The notes: generated by a model not told the origin, from the sequence alone. DNA of 64,000 bases from Clostridiaceae bacterium (GCA_902362725.1 CABIXM010000001.1:17945-81944), one strand, 5' to 3'. Shown: positions 48,711 through 58,172, counted from the first letter of the stretch. Program-made: numbers and translations.

Positions 48711-50144
48711 TCAGAACAGATATCTTGCCCATCCAAGCAGATGCTGTACCAAAAGTACGTTTCTCTGACGCTTCTTTGTCAATTCAATTGGCTCTACATG
48801 ATACGGATCACGATAGGTTCCATCTTCCAATACCTGCCGGGACACTCTTTCATATTCCATCATGCCTTCTTCCAACTGTTTATTAATCTCTTTGCTACGT
48901 ATTACAAGCATCAGTTCCGTATCCAGATACGTGCTTCTCATATCCATGTTAAAGGAACCGATTACGGATAGATCATCATCAATCAGGATGCTTTTTCCGT
49001 GGTAAGAATAGCCGCCTTCATACTCCCAGATATCAATTCCTGTATTTAAAATTCTGTTTCTGTTTCTCGCATAATCAGCAGAACCAAACGGATTTCCATT
49101 GTTGGCAACCGAATTGGTCATGATAGAAAAATCCGGAACTCTCTCCGCAATCTCTTTCCATGTATTATACATCATATCATTGCAGATAATATATGGTGTA
49201 TGAATTTTCACGCGCTCTTTTGCATTTTTCATTAGTTCTCCCAGTTGATACCAGACTACTGGTTCCTTGGGACCTGTGTGGATAGGATTTGACACTAATG
49301 CAATCTTTTCTGTCTCAAAAGTTTCGTCCGTGTAATCGGTATCGCAGATTCTTTCCTTATTCTCTTCAAAATATTTCTGATAGCCGTTCTGCAGCTCTAA
49401 AACTGCGTCCTTTACAGATTTTCTATTTGCCAGTTTTTTATTATCATGAAAATAACCACTGTCTTCTTGTTCCCATATCGTTTCAAAATACTCTAACAAC
49501 TGGTTAACTGAATTTTCTTTCTCAGGTTCATCGCAAACCACTAACACATCTCTGTCATAGTTCTTATGTCCCAGAAAATCACCCAGGAAATAATTGTATG
49601 TATTTCTTCCACCAAGAATATATGTCTTACCATCTGCAATCAAATATTTATCATGCATTCTCCCCATCATCTTCCATGGTTTCAACGGATTGGCCTTATT
49701 ATACAGTTTAATTTCAACATTCTCATGGGAAGATAATCCATAGAAATACGGATTGCCTTCCATATCAACCCAGCTCTCCATTCCATCTACTAACAGACGA
49801 ACATGCACACCTCTGTCTGCCGCATCATGCAGTGCTCCTAAGATCAATTTTCCACTTTCATCTGATTGAAATGCAAAAGTAGAAAGAATAATGTCTTCTT
49901 TTGCATTTCGGATCAAACGCACTCTTTGTAAAAGTGCTTCTGGATTTTTTTCTATGATCACTGCTCGTTCCATATTCTCGCTGCGTTCGTTCCACGAATC
50001 ATTTTGTGTTTCTTTTTTGATGGTATTAGACACTTCCGGCTGTTTTTTATATGCAATACAAATTCCAAATAATTCATAAAAAGCCACACATAAAAAAATT
50101 GACAGTATAACAAAAACAATTTTACATATCTTACGTTTTCCCAT
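48711..50144 (-). CDS. Phospholipase D/cardiolipin synthase-like protein
   Basis: A 477-residue protein with one N-terminal membrane helix (about residues 8-30) and two HKD motifs: HDKYLIADGKTYILGGRN and HGKSILIDDDLSVIGSFN. It belongs to the PLD superfamily and, from the anchor and spacing, could transfer phosphatidyl groups at the outer membrane face. It sits 18 nt upstream of the two-component genes and 172 nt behind a second PLD gene. The exact reaction is not known. Confidence 0.88.
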   Translation of the reverse strand: MGKRKICKIVFVILSIFLCVAFYELFGICIAYKKQPEVSNTIKKETQNDSWNERSENMERAVIIEKNPEALLQRVRLIRNAKEDIILSTFAFQSDESGKLILGALHDAADRGVHVRLLVDGMESWVDMEGNPYFYGLSSHENVEIKLYNKANPLKPWKMMGRMHDKYLIADGKTYILGGRNTYNYFLGDFLGHKNYDRDVLVVCDEPEKENSVNQLLEYFETIWEQEDSGYFHDNKKLANRKSVKDAVLELQNGYQKYFEENKERICDTDYTDETFETEKIALVSNPIHTGPKEPVVWYQLGELMKNAKERVKIHTPYIICNDMMYNTWKEIAERVPDFSIMTNSVANNGNPFGSADYARNRNRILNTGIDIWEYEGGYSYHGKSILIDDDLSVIGSFNMDMRSTYLDTELMLVIRSKEINKQLEEGMMEYERVSRQVLEDGTYRDPYHVEPIELTKKRQRNVLLVQHLLGWARYLF

Positions 50145-50265
50145 CGCACATCACCTGACTTTTTTTCATCTTATGTCTATACAATACAAAGTCAACCTCA
50201 ATTTTACCTCAACAGAATTAATTTTATCCATGTAAATTTCCTGTACCGGCAATCAGACATAACAA

Positions 50266-50306
50266 AAACGACCTCTCAAAATCAATTATTTTTTGAAAGG
50301 TCGTTT
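50266..50306 (-). terminator. Terminator behind the cardiolipin synthase gene
   Basis: AAACGACCT-type arms at 50266-50281 and 50291-50306 pair over 16 bp with one mismatch; T-rich on both sides. Confidence 0.75.
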
Positions 50307-50316
50307 CACTAAATTC

Positions 50317-51876
50317 TTATAACAATCCAGCAAATAATCTCATAAATAATTGTCCAAGTCGCAAATATGCACTGCGCCCAGTACAATATTGATCTGTTAC
50401 ATCACGACATTCCCCCATCGTTCTTATCAGATCATTTTTAATTTCCAAAACTGCCTGACAATCTGCCATAAAACAGCCGTTTTCAAAATGATGATATAAG
50501 CTTCTATAATCCAGATTGATTGTTCCACAGGTTGCCATACAGTCATCCACTATACTCATTTTCGCATGGCAAAATCCTGGTGTCCATTCATAAACTCGCA
50601 CTCCATGTTTAACCAATCCATGATAAAAAGAGCGAGTTATATTATAAATGAATTTTTTATCAGGAATTCCTGGTGTGATAATTCTTACGTCTACCCCTCG
50701 CTTAGCAGCCAGACATAACGCATGTGCCATTTCGTCTGTTATAATTAGATATGGTGTCATAAACCAACAGTAATTTTCGGCCTTATTTATCATACTGATA
50801 TAAACTTCTTCTCCGACCTGCTCATTATCCATAGGACTGTCTGCATAAGGCTGAACAAAACCTGTTTGCTGTGCTTTATAATCGTAATGAATAATGTATT
50901 TACTAAAATCAGTATCATTCGTAGCTTTTTCACTAACAGCATTCCACATTTCTAAAAATGTCACTGTAAGCGACTGAACAGCATCTCCTTCTAAACGAAT
51001 ACCGGTATCTTTCCACTGCCCATACGGATGCGTATAATTAAAGTATTCATTTGCAAGATTATATCCACCTGTAAATCCAACTTTTCCATCAATTACTGTT
51101 ATTTTTCTGTGATCACGATTGTTCAAAAATAGATTTAAGCCTGGCACAAATGGATTGAATACACGACAATGAATTCCTATACTCTCCATCTTTTTTACAA
51201 AATCTGTGTTAATAAAACCTATAGACCCCATATCATCATAGAATACCCTGACTTCCACACCGGCTTTTACTCTCTCTTCCAGAACATCTTGAATCTTATG
51301 CCAAGCTTCAGCATCTTCTATCGCATGATATTCCATGAAGATAAACTTTTGTGCTTTCGCAAGTTCTTCAAGCTGTGCCTCTAATCCCTTCACTGCTTCA
51401 TCAAAATACTTGATATCCGTATTCTGATAGATTGGATACCACGAATTTCTTTGTATGTAACTTGCAATATTTCCTGCTTTCGGAATCTTTTCTTTTATTC
51501 TGCTTAAACACTCCTGATTGTCTGGAAGCATTGGTAACAATTTGCTATCAATTTCTGCATATCGCTCACGCATTTTATGCGTGCCACCATTCAAGCCAAT
51601 CAATAAATACAGGCCTACACCCATAATTGGGAAAATCAGAATTAAAATGACCCAAGGCATTTTCATAGAAGATGTCTTATCTGACGCATACAATCTCAAA
51701 ACTAAGATTCCACTTAAAATTCTGGTAAATAAATTTATGATTTCTGCATATTCATTCAAGCGCGTTACGATAGTAATAATAAAAATCACTTCAAGAAAAA
51801 TACAGATTATGGAAAAGCACAATCGTTTTATTCCATTTTTTGTTTTTGCTTTTCCTTCTAAGGTATCTTGCTTCAT
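50317..51876 (-). CDS. cls: Cardiolipin synthase
   Basis: A 519-residue protein of standard Cls length. Two N-terminal membrane helices are followed by two PLD domains with HKD motifs HRKITVIDGKVGFTGGYN and HAKMSIVDDCMATCGTIN. It joins two phosphatidylglycerols into cardiolipin. The C-terminus ends in LGQLFMRLFAGLL, as in classical Cls. The block is clearly richer in A+T than the origin region. Confidence 0.93.
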   Translation of the reverse strand: MKQDTLEGKAKTKNGIKRLCFSIICIFLEVIFIITIVTRLNEYAEIINLFTRILSGILVLRLYASDKTSSMKMPWVILILIFPIMGVGLYLLIGLNGGTHKMRERYAEIDSKLLPMLPDNQECLSRIKEKIPKAGNIASYIQRNSWYPIYQNTDIKYFDEAVKGLEAQLEELAKAQKFIFMEYHAIEDAEAWHKIQDVLEERVKAGVEVRVFYDDMGSIGFINTDFVKKMESIGIHCRVFNPFVPGLNLFLNNRDHRKITVIDGKVGFTGGYNLANEYFNYTHPYGQWKDTGIRLEGDAVQSLTVTFLEMWNAVSEKATNDTDFSKYIIHYDYKAQQTGFVQPYADSPMDNEQVGEEVYISMINKAENYCWFMTPYLIITDEMAHALCLAAKRGVDVRIITPGIPDKKFIYNITRSFYHGLVKHGVRVYEWTPGFCHAKMSIVDDCMATCGTINLDYRSLYHHFENGCFMADCQAVLEIKNDLIRTMGECRDVTDQYCTGRSAYLRLGQLFMRLFAGLL

Positions 51877-51921
51877 ATGTATTCCACCTCTTCTTTCTAC
51901 GTCAGCTCTATATTCAAAATA

Positions 51922-52899
51922 CTATTTATTTTGATAATTGATTCGTTCCCCTTGAATTACTGGATAACAAATCAATTTATTACTTTCCAGATCCTCTGCA
52001 TGCATATCTACCGCACTGATCTGATGATTTTCATAAGTATTATAATAATAGATACCTTTAATAACATTACAACAAGATGTATACAATGTGATTTCATATT
52101 TTCCATCAGTCACTTCGCAACATCCACGTTGCTGATCCACAGATCCAAGAATGTGAAAGAACTGACTAACACTTTCTTCCTCAGATTCACCTGAAATTGC
52201 ATTTACCTTTGTAAAAGCCACACGCACAAAACGAGAAGAAGATGAAAGATCTCCCGGAAGACCTAAACCTCCCATACCTCTACTATATGCATCAAGAGCC
52301 AAATTTCCTCCAAAAGTGTTTTTGGGTTGCTTTGGGGATAAATACATATAATTATTTAATTGAAACATCTGCTGTGGAAATGGTGGATTATTCGTAAGCA
52401 CTCCTACAGGATTATCGTAAATGTGTAGACCATCTGACATAGACTCTACAGTAATTGATTCATTTTCATCAGCGATAATCCAATGTAATTGTGCTAATGG
52501 CAATTGCTCGCTGAAAGGAGTATTAACAATATTAATTCGATTAAGAAGCTTACGAGCTTCTGCTAAAGAAGCACACTGACTTAAAATCCATGGAACAAAT
52601 TCAAACTGTGCAATATTTTCCACATCTGGTTGAACCTCGGAATAAACAGCATTTCCGACAAAATTCAGACCTGCCATTGCCACTCCTTTTTCATTCATCG
52701 CATCATAATATAAAGGATAATCCTCCGCAACATGAGCCATTCCAATAATTGCATAATGATTTTTCATATCGCCAACATGACGGAAATGAAATGAATAGTT
52801 ACGTGGTGTAATTACTATCTGATCACCGTAAGAGAATTCATAATCGAGGGTTCGTCCAAAGTAAAAATCTTTTGTCTTATAGGTTGCTGCTGTACACAT
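51922..52899 (-). CDS. bsh: Bile salt hydrolase (choloylglycine hydrolase)
   Basis: A 325-residue N-terminal nucleophile hydrolase of normal length. After Met removal, Cys2 becomes the nucleophile. The set C2, R16, D19, N79, N170 and R223 lines up with the catalytic residues of known bile salt hydrolases. FGRTLDYEFSYGDQIVITPR is typical for this group. It removes glycine or taurine from conjugated bile acids in the gut. Penicillin V acylases share the fold, but the complete residue set and host habitat favour bile salts. No signal peptide. Confidence 0.93.
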   Translation of the reverse strand: MCTAATYKTKDFYFGRTLDYEFSYGDQIVITPRNYSFHFRHVGDMKNHYAIIGMAHVAEDYPLYYDAMNEKGVAMAGLNFVGNAVYSEVQPDVENIAQFEFVPWILSQCASLAEARKLLNRINIVNTPFSEQLPLAQLHWIIADENESITVESMSDGLHIYDNPVGVLTNNPPFPQQMFQLNNYMYLSPKQPKNTFGGNLALDAYSRGMGGLGLPGDLSSSSRFVRVAFTKVNAISGESEEESVSQFFHILGSVDQQRGCCEVTDGKYEITLYTSCCNVIKGIYYYNTYENHQISAVDMHAEDLESNKLICYPVIQGERINYQNK

Positions 52900-53201
52900 G
52901 ATTGTTCATCCTCCTAAATAATATGAACTATATCAATAAGTTTTTTGTTGAACAATAGTATAGCACAATTCTATTGTTTTGTTTCAAATTCACATAATAA
53001 AATAGATGAATGACTTTGCTGCCATCCTTCTACTAATTTTTCACAATTTATTCTGCAATAAGAATGGGGGAGCCCCCATCCCGATCGTTGGAACAGGTTT
53101 AAGGTCCATGTTCTAACCTTATAAGCATCTTTTTGTTATATTGTTTCCACCAAATAAAAGATGGATGCCACACATCTAGGTGGAAATTTCCACCGAAGAT
53201 A
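52900..53201. other. Gene-free gap between bsh and the integrated element
   Basis: No supportable reading frame. It holds a perfect palindrome ATGGGGGAGCCCCCAT (53064-53079) and a second short palindrome, GGTGGAAATTTCCACC, in the 53180-53195 region. The rest is AT-rich; the bsh promoter should lie near 52905-52960 on the minus strand. Confidence 0.5.
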
Positions 53202-53238
53202 CAAAAAAGCAGCAATGACTTTTTCAATCATTACTGCT
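53202..53238 (-). terminator. Terminator of the tRNA-Arg gene
   Basis: Arms 53228-53238 and 53209-53219 pair over 11 bp with one G-U pair, followed by TTTTTTG on the minus strand. It directly follows the tRNA 3' end, so this side is original chromosome. Confidence 0.8.
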
Positions 53239-53247
53239 TCGAACTGA

Positions 53248-53288
53248 TGTTCCCGGCGGGAATCGAACCCACAATTACAGCTTAGGAG
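53248..53288 (-). other. 3' half of tRNA-Arg(CCU): left attachment site of the ICE
   Basis: On the minus strand CTCCTAA (anticodon loop, anticodon CCU) is followed by GCTGT, AATT, a paired T-arm (GTGGG TTCGATT CCCGC) and the acceptor 3' strand CGGGAAC with discriminator A. The anticodon 5' strand, D-arm and GTTCCCG acceptor strand are absent: the sequence upstream does not pair. The break lies at the anticodon loop, a usual crossover point of tyrosine integrases. An intact tRNA should lie beyond the right edge. Confidence 0.82.
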
Positions 53289-53643
53289 ATGGACCCAGTG
53301 CATATATTCCCTATCAACGGGGATAAAGAAAATGCAGTTATATCAAGGCTTTTCTCCATGTTCTCTATAAACCTTGTACAAGCAAAATCAAGCAAAAACA
53401 AAGGATTTTAGCCCCCTATTGTTTGCACTCTGTTTGCAAAGGCGCGAAATTTGGCGTTAGCCAAAAGTTCAATTCCCGTCGAGACTTAATTATATTCATG
53501 GTATCGTGGACATAGTTTACCATACATAGAGGTTCATTACAAGAGGTATAGAGCCAGTAAAAGTGCCTGTTTTATCTTTTTCAGGAAAGGTAGAGCAGGC
53601 ACTTTTTTTCATATCTAAACTTAGAAAGAAATGAGGTGAAATT
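53289..53643 (+). other. Left terminal region of the ICE, non-coding
   Basis: No supportable gene. Short A-rich direct repeats (CAAGCAAAATCAAGCAAAAAC near 53382) and TTTGCA repeats look like integrase arm sites. A hairpin with arms 53559-53569 and 53596-53606 followed by a T-run is a terminator just before parA. It could insulate the parA operon from chromosomal transcription. Confidence 0.5.
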
Positions 53644-54465
53644 ATGAATACACAGATTATTGCCATAGCCAACCAAAAAGGTGGTGTCGGCAAAACAACC
53701 ACTTGTGCCAATCTTGGAATTGGTCTGGCGCAGTCCGGGAAGAAAGTCCTTCTGATTGACGGAGACCCACAGGGAAGCCTGACCATCAGCTTGGGCAATC
53801 CTCAGCCTGATAAGCTGCCCTTTACACTGTCAGACGCTATGGGCCGTATTTTGATGGATGAACCAATTCGTCCCGGCGAGGGTATCCTGCACCACCCTGA
53901 GGGCGTAGACCTGATGCCTGCGGACATCCAGCTATCTGGTATGGAGGTATCTCTGGTAAACGCTATGAGCCGAGAAACCATTCTGCGACAATATCTGGAC
54001 ACGCTGAAGGGGCAATACTCCCATATCCTTATTGATTGCCAGCCCTCCCTGGGTATGCTTACGGTCAATGCACTGGCTGCCGCTAATAGGGTTATAATCC
54101 CCGTCCAGGCAGAGTATCTTCCAGCTAAAGGTTTGGAGCAGCTTTTGCAAACTATCAATAAGGTTCGCAGACAAATCAATCCCAAGCTGCAAATTGATGG
54201 GATTCTGCTGACGATGGTAGACAGCCGAACCAACTTTGCCAAAGAAATCTCCGCTCTTCTGCGCGAAACCTATGGCAGTAAGATCAAGGTGTTTACATCA
54301 GAAATTCCTCATTCTGTCAGGGCTAAAGAAATCAGTGCTGAAGGAAAAAGCATTTATGCCCATGATTCTAATGGCAAAGTGGCTGAGGGCTACAAAAATC
54401 TGACGAAGGAGGTATTGAAACTTGAAAAGCAGCGCGAAAAAAATAGAGCTGGCCTCAGTAGATGA
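53644..54465 (+). CDS. parA: ICE-borne ParA partition ATPase
   Basis: A 273-residue ParA/Soj-type ATPase: Walker A KGGVGKTTTC, Walker B HILIDCQPSLG. It is clearly different from the chromosomal copy at 26676. On ICEs such proteins stabilise the excised circle or help transfer. The start follows GAGGTGAAATT. Its 3' end overlaps the parB start by 44 nt. Confidence 0.93.
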   Translation: MNTQIIAIANQKGGVGKTTTCANLGIGLAQSGKKVLLIDGDPQGSLTISLGNPQPDKLPFTLSDAMGRILMDEPIRPGEGILHHPEGVDLMPADIQLSGMEVSLVNAMSRETILRQYLDTLKGQYSHILIDCQPSLGMLTVNALAAANRVIIPVQAEYLPAKGLEQLLQTINKVRRQINPKLQIDGILLTMVDSRTNFAKEISALLRETYGSKIKVFTSEIPHSVRAKEISAEGKSIYAHDSNGKVAEGYKNLTKEVLKLEKQREKNRAGLSR

Positions 54466-55351
54466 CCTGTTTTCTACTGAAGAAAGTCGGCAAGACGAGC
54501 AACTGGAAAAAATTCAGGAAATTCCCCTATCTGAACTGCATCCGTTCAAGGATCACCCCTTCAAGGTCAAGGATGATGATGCAATGATAGAAACCGCAGA
54601 CAGCATCAAAAAGTATGGAGTTTTGGTTCCTGCGATTGCCAGACCACTGCCTGATGGCGGTTATGAGCTGGTAGCCGGTCACAGACGCCGCAGAGCCAGC
54701 GAATTGGCCGGAAAAGAAACCATGCCTGTCATTGTGCGCGACTTGGATGACGATGCTGCCACAATTATTATGGTTGACAGCAATTTGCAGCGAGAAAATC
54801 TGCTCCCCAGTGAAAGGGCCTTTGCCTACAAAATGAAGCTGGAAGCCATTAAACATCAAGGAGCAAGAACAGACCTGACTTCTGTTCAAGTTGAACAGAA
54901 GTTGAGCGCCAGAGACCAGGTGGCAAAAGAAGCCGGTGAACGAAGCGGTATCCAGGTAATGCGATATGTTCGTTTGACTGAACTGATTCCAGAGCTTTTG
55001 GATATGGTGGATGAAAAGAAAATCGCATTTAACCCAGCCTATGAACTCTCTTTTTTGAAAACGGACGAACAGCAAATGCTGGTGGAAACAATGGACTATG
55101 AGCAGGCTACCCCTTCTCTCTCTCAGGCTCAGCGAATGAAAAAGTTCAGCCAGGAAGGGAAATTGTCAGAAGATGTGATGCTTGCCATCATGTCAGAGGA
55201 AAAAAAGGCTGATCTGGATAAAGTGACCTTGAGCAGCGATACCTTGCGAAAGTATTTCCCCAAAAGCTATACACCGGCCAAAATGCAGGAAACCATTATT
55301 AAACTGCTGGAACAATGGCAGAAAAAACGCCAACGAGATCAGGAACGATGA
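54422..55351 (+). CDS. parB: ICE-borne ParB-like protein
   Basis: A 309-residue ParB/Srx-fold protein with the nucleotide-binding GHRRRRASELAGK, the NLQRENLLPSERAFAYKMKL segment and a helix-turn-helix around residues 165-185. TTG start (MKSSAKKIEL), 9 nt behind AAGGAGG, inside the end of parA. No parS-like palindrome of the chromosomal type was seen in the element; it must use another site. Confidence 0.92.
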   Translation: MKSSAKKIELASVDDLFSTEESRQDEQLEKIQEIPLSELHPFKDHPFKVKDDDAMIETADSIKKYGVLVPAIARPLPDGGYELVAGHRRRRASELAGKETMPVIVRDLDDDAATIIMVDSNLQRENLLPSERAFAYKMKLEAIKHQGARTDLTSVQVEQKLSARDQVAKEAGERSGIQVMRYVRLTELIPELLDMVDEKKIAFNPAYELSFLKTDEQQMLVETMDYEQATPSLSQAQRMKKFSQEGKLSEDVMLAIMSEEKKADLDKVTLSSDTLRKYFPKSYTPAKMQETIIKLLEQWQKKRQRDQER

Positions 55352-55362
55352 AGGGAGAGCCT

Positions 55363-55635
55363 ATGAAAGATATTGCAGCAAGGGAGCTGAAAGGCCACAA
55401 CATTCTTGCAGTGGAGCGATTTTGGGACAGCACTTGCTGGATGATTGAGTTTACTGTCTTGCGCCCTACTGCTTATGGAGAACCTGGTGACGAAATGAGG
55501 CTTTTTCTCACAGAGGACGGGTATCAGTCAGCTCTGCAAAGCCAGCAGCGTCGAGAAATCAAAATTAAGAGATATGCTCATGTTATTGAGGGGCATATCC
55601 TCGACTTCAAGCCTAAAAAACACCGTCGTTCATAA
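55363..55635 (+). CDS. Conserved ICE protein, unknown
   Basis: A 90-residue protein (MKDIAARELKGHNILAVERF) with mixed beta-strand and charged segments and a basic end (FKPKKHRRS). The ATG at 55363 follows AAGGGAG; earlier Met codons overlap parB. It sits between parB and the replication-initiator gene as in related clostridial elements. The family was not recognised with certainty. Confidence 0.65.
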   Translation: MKDIAARELKGHNILAVERFWDSTCWMIEFTVLRPTAYGEPGDEMRLFLTEDGYQSALQSQQRREIKIKRYAHVIEGHILDFKPKKHRRS

Positions 55636-55657
55636 CCGATACAACGAAAGGAAAGGA

Positions 55658-55852
55658 ATGAATATGTGTACTGTAAGAGAAATCCGAGAAGCTATTCAAG
55701 AAGATTGCCGCTCACAGCGTGATATGGAATCCACCGAGATTGACCGTGTTTTTCAAACCTTACCATTTTCTCAGGAAAGGGATCTGTTTGATAAACCACC
55801 AATGCCAAAACGCCTCTACCGACGCAAGAAAAAAGATACAGACAGACCCTAA
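55658..55852 (+). CDS. Small charged ICE protein, unknown
   Basis: A 64-residue acidic-then-basic protein: a helical, Glu/Arg-rich first half (TVREIREAIQEDCRSQRDME) and a basic tail (PKRLYRRKKKDTDRP). ATG 55658 or 55664 follows GAAAGGAAAGGA. No family recognised; the position suggests a small regulator in the ICE replication module. Confidence 0.55.
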   Translation: MNMCTVREIREAIQEDCRSQRDMESTEIDRVFQTLPFSQERDLFDKPPMPKRLYRRKKKDTDRP

Positions 55853-55919
55853 CCGCTGCCACAATTCTTTTATGAATTGCGGCTTTTTTCATACCTGAGA
55901 AATGAAAGGAGTGAAGTAA

Positions 55920-56798
55920 ATGGCTGTTTTTCGTGTAGAACGCACTGGCGATTACACGGTTATGAGCAATTTTCATCTAAAAGACAAACGACTTTCTTTG
56001 AAGGCAAAGGGTCTCTTGTCGCAGATGTTATCTCTGCCTGATGACTGGGATTATACGCTGTCAGGACTCAGCTATATCAATCGAGAAAGCAAAGATGCAA
56101 TCCGCTCTGCTGTCAATGAGCTTGAAACAGCCGGATACATTCGACGCAGACAGACAACTGATGCTTCTGGTAAATTCGCAGCCAATGAGTATACCATTTT
56201 TGAGCGTCCCATCGAGGGAGAACCGATGTTGGATAAGCCGTTGTCGGAAAACCCGATAACGGTAAACCCGTCAGCGGTAAATCCGTTACCGGAAAATCCA
56301 ACACAATTAAATACTAAGAAATCAAATACCCAAAAACAAAATACTCATGGATCAAATACCGATTCCATTCCCTTCCGGGAAACAGCGGCGGTAATACCGC
56401 CGGAACGGAAAGGAAGGGATGCGATGTCTGTCACAGAGATAGAAAATTATCGGGAATTGATTTTGGAGAATATCGAGTATGATTGTCTGAAGCAGCGTTA
56501 TCCTCTCTACCTGGATGACCTGAATGAGATCGTAGAGCTGTTGGTAGAAACGGTCTGTGCCAAACGAAAGACCACCCGGATCTCTGGTGCGGACTTTCCT
56601 CATGAAATTGTACGCTCCCGCTTTTTGAAGCTGGACAGCTCTCACATCGAGTTTGTCATGGACTGTCTGCAAAAGAACACCACCCAGGTACACAACATCA
56701 AGCAGTACCTGCTTGCAGTGCTGTTCAACGCTCCTACCACCATGAATAACCACTACACTTCACTGGTAAATCACGATATGCACGCAGGCGGCTGGTAA
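55920..56798 (+). CDS. Replication-initiator-like HTH protein (DUF6017 type)
   Basis: A 292-residue protein. The N-terminal winged-helix domain (FRVERTGDYTVMSNFHLKDK, then LSLKAKGLLSQMLSLPDDW) resembles RepA/DnaD-type initiators of clostridial ICEs. A low-complexity Asn/Pro/Ser/Thr linker with ENP and VNP repeats (about residues 105-145) follows. The C-terminal domain has IEFVMDCLQKNTTQVHNIKQYLL. It probably acts in replication of the excised element. The start follows AAAGGAG. Confidence 0.8.
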   Translation: MAVFRVERTGDYTVMSNFHLKDKRLSLKAKGLLSQMLSLPDDWDYTLSGLSYINRESKDAIRSAVNELETAGYIRRRQTTDASGKFAANEYTIFERPIEGEPMLDKPLSENPITVNPSAVNPLPENPTQLNTKKSNTQKQNTHGSNTDSIPFRETAAVIPPERKGRDAMSVTEIENYRELILENIEYDCLKQRYPLYLDDLNEIVELLVETVCAKRKTTRISGADFPHEIVRSRFLKLDSSHIEFVMDCLQKNTTQVHNIKQYLLAVLFNAPTTMNNHYTSLVNHDMHAGGW

Positions 56799-56834
56799 TC
56801 AGCCGCTTTTGTATTACACCAAAGGAGGCACAGC

Positions 56835-57581
56835 ATGAATCAGATTGAAATTTTCAATAGTCCAGAGTTTGGAAGCATTCGAATAGTCGAGGAAAATGGG
56901 AAATACCTGTTCTGCGGCGCTGATGTTGCAAAATCGCTGGGATACAAAGATACAGTAAACGCCCTAAAGACACATTGCAGAGAAGATGGGGTGGCGTTTT
57001 ACCACCTCACCGATAATTTGGGGCGTGAACAGAAAGCTAAATTCATCAGTGAAGGAAATCTGTATCGTTTGATTGTCCACAGTAAATTGCCATCAGCTGA
57101 ACGATTTGAGCAATGGGTCTTTGACGAGGTTCTTCCTACCATTCGCAAACATGGGGCCTATCTCACAAAAGAAAAGCTATGGGAAGTAGCTACTTCACCG
57201 GAGGCGCTGCTCAAGCTCTGCTCGGATCTTCTGGCTGAGCGAGAGGAGAATGTATCTCTGCGCATAGCAAACGCACAGCTGGAGGGTAAAGCCGCTTTCT
57301 ATGATCTGTTCATTGATTTGGAGCACAGCACCAATCTCAGAACTACTGCCAAAGAGCTTGATGTACCGGAACGCCGCTTTGTCCGATTTCTTCTGGAAAA
57401 GCGTTTTGTGTACCGCACTGCGTCCGGCAATGTACTGCCCTATGCAAAGCCAGCCAATGAAGGGCTGTTTTGTGTAAAGGACTACTGCAATCACGGTCAT
57501 ACCGGTTCTTATACGCTGATAACTCCGCAAGGCAAGCTGTATTTTGCCGAACTGAGAGACAGTATCCTGATGGTGATATGA
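56835..57581 (+). CDS. BRO-family/phage-type antirepressor
   Basis: A 248-residue protein: an N-terminal BRO domain (GADVAKSLGYKDTVNALKTHC, EGNLYRLIVHSKLPSAERFE, WVFDEVLPTIRKHGAY) and a C-terminal KilAC-like DNA-binding domain (about residues 125-245). Such proteins switch regulatory states in phages and mobile elements. The start follows AAAGGAGGCACAGC. Confidence 0.9.
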   Translation: MNQIEIFNSPEFGSIRIVEENGKYLFCGADVAKSLGYKDTVNALKTHCREDGVAFYHLTDNLGREQKAKFISEGNLYRLIVHSKLPSAERFEQWVFDEVLPTIRKHGAYLTKEKLWEVATSPEALLKLCSDLLAEREENVSLRIANAQLEGKAAFYDLFIDLEHSTNLRTTAKELDVPERRFVRFLLEKRFVYRTASGNVLPYAKPANEGLFCVKDYCNHGHTGSYTLITPQGKLYFAELRDSILMVI

Positions 57582-57671
57582 TAAATCACTATTTTCTCCG
57601 GCGGCTGGTGGTCCCGCCTTAGAAATAAATGCACCACCCCCTGCACATTTTGTGGAAAGGAGGCGATGAAA

Positions 57672-58172
57672 ATGCAGGAAGAAGTGGAAAACAGGACTTT
57701 AACGCTGGTTGTCAGCGGAACAAAGTTCACCGGCAGGCTGCTCAAAGCCGCCATCAGCAAGTACATGGCCCACTGCAAGGAAAAGAAGCTGCAAAAGCAG
57801 AGAAGCCGTGACGCCCCTGTGACACCCCACGGCAAACAGACCGTCAAGCAGCTCATTGGTCAGAATCAGGGGATCTCCAATATCGAGATCACAGACCCTT
57901 CCATCAAGGAATTTGAGAAGATCGCCCGGAAATATGGTGTGGATTATGCGGTGAAGAAAGACCGCAGCAGCTCCCCGCCCAAGTACCTGATCTTTTTCAA
58001 AGGCCGTGACGCCGATGCGCTGACCGCTGCATTTACCGAGTACACCAGCAAAAAGGTCAAGAAGGCCGAGAAAACGGAACGCCCGTCTGTGCTGGCAAAA
58101 CTCAGTCAGTTCAAAGAGATGGTCAAAAATGCCGTGGTGGACCGCACCAAGCGAAAGGAGCTGGAACGATGA
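57672..58172 (+). CDS. PcfB-family conjugation protein (DUF3801)
   Basis: A 166-residue basic protein with the PcfB core LIGQNQGISNIEITDPSIKE and FEKIARKYGVDYAVKKD. In the pCF10 system PcfB binds DNA-transfer proteins and accompanies the coupling protein. ATG 57672 is 8 nt behind AAAGGAGG, while ATG 57666 would be too close. Its stop overlaps the VirD4 start by 4 nt, as in intact elements. Confidence 0.88.
   Translation: MQEEVENRTLTLVVSGTKFTGRLLKAAISKYMAHCKEKKLQKQRSRDAPVTPHGKQTVKQLIGQNQGISNIEITDPSIKEFEKIARKYGVDYAVKKDRSSSPPKYLIFFKGRDADALTAAFTEYTSKKVKKAEKTERPSVLAKLSQFKEMVKNAVVDRTKRKELER

Noticed and set aside
53064..53079. GC-rich palindrome as a terminator for bsh or the tRNA
   Set aside because: The loop would be only two bases, no T-run follows, and the tRNA has its own terminator at 53202-53238.
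53442..53490. Second tRNA-like T-arm (TTCAATTCCCGTC) in the ICE left end
   Set aside because: No paired T-stem of five bases and no acceptor strand could be built around it; probably chance or a much decayed relic.
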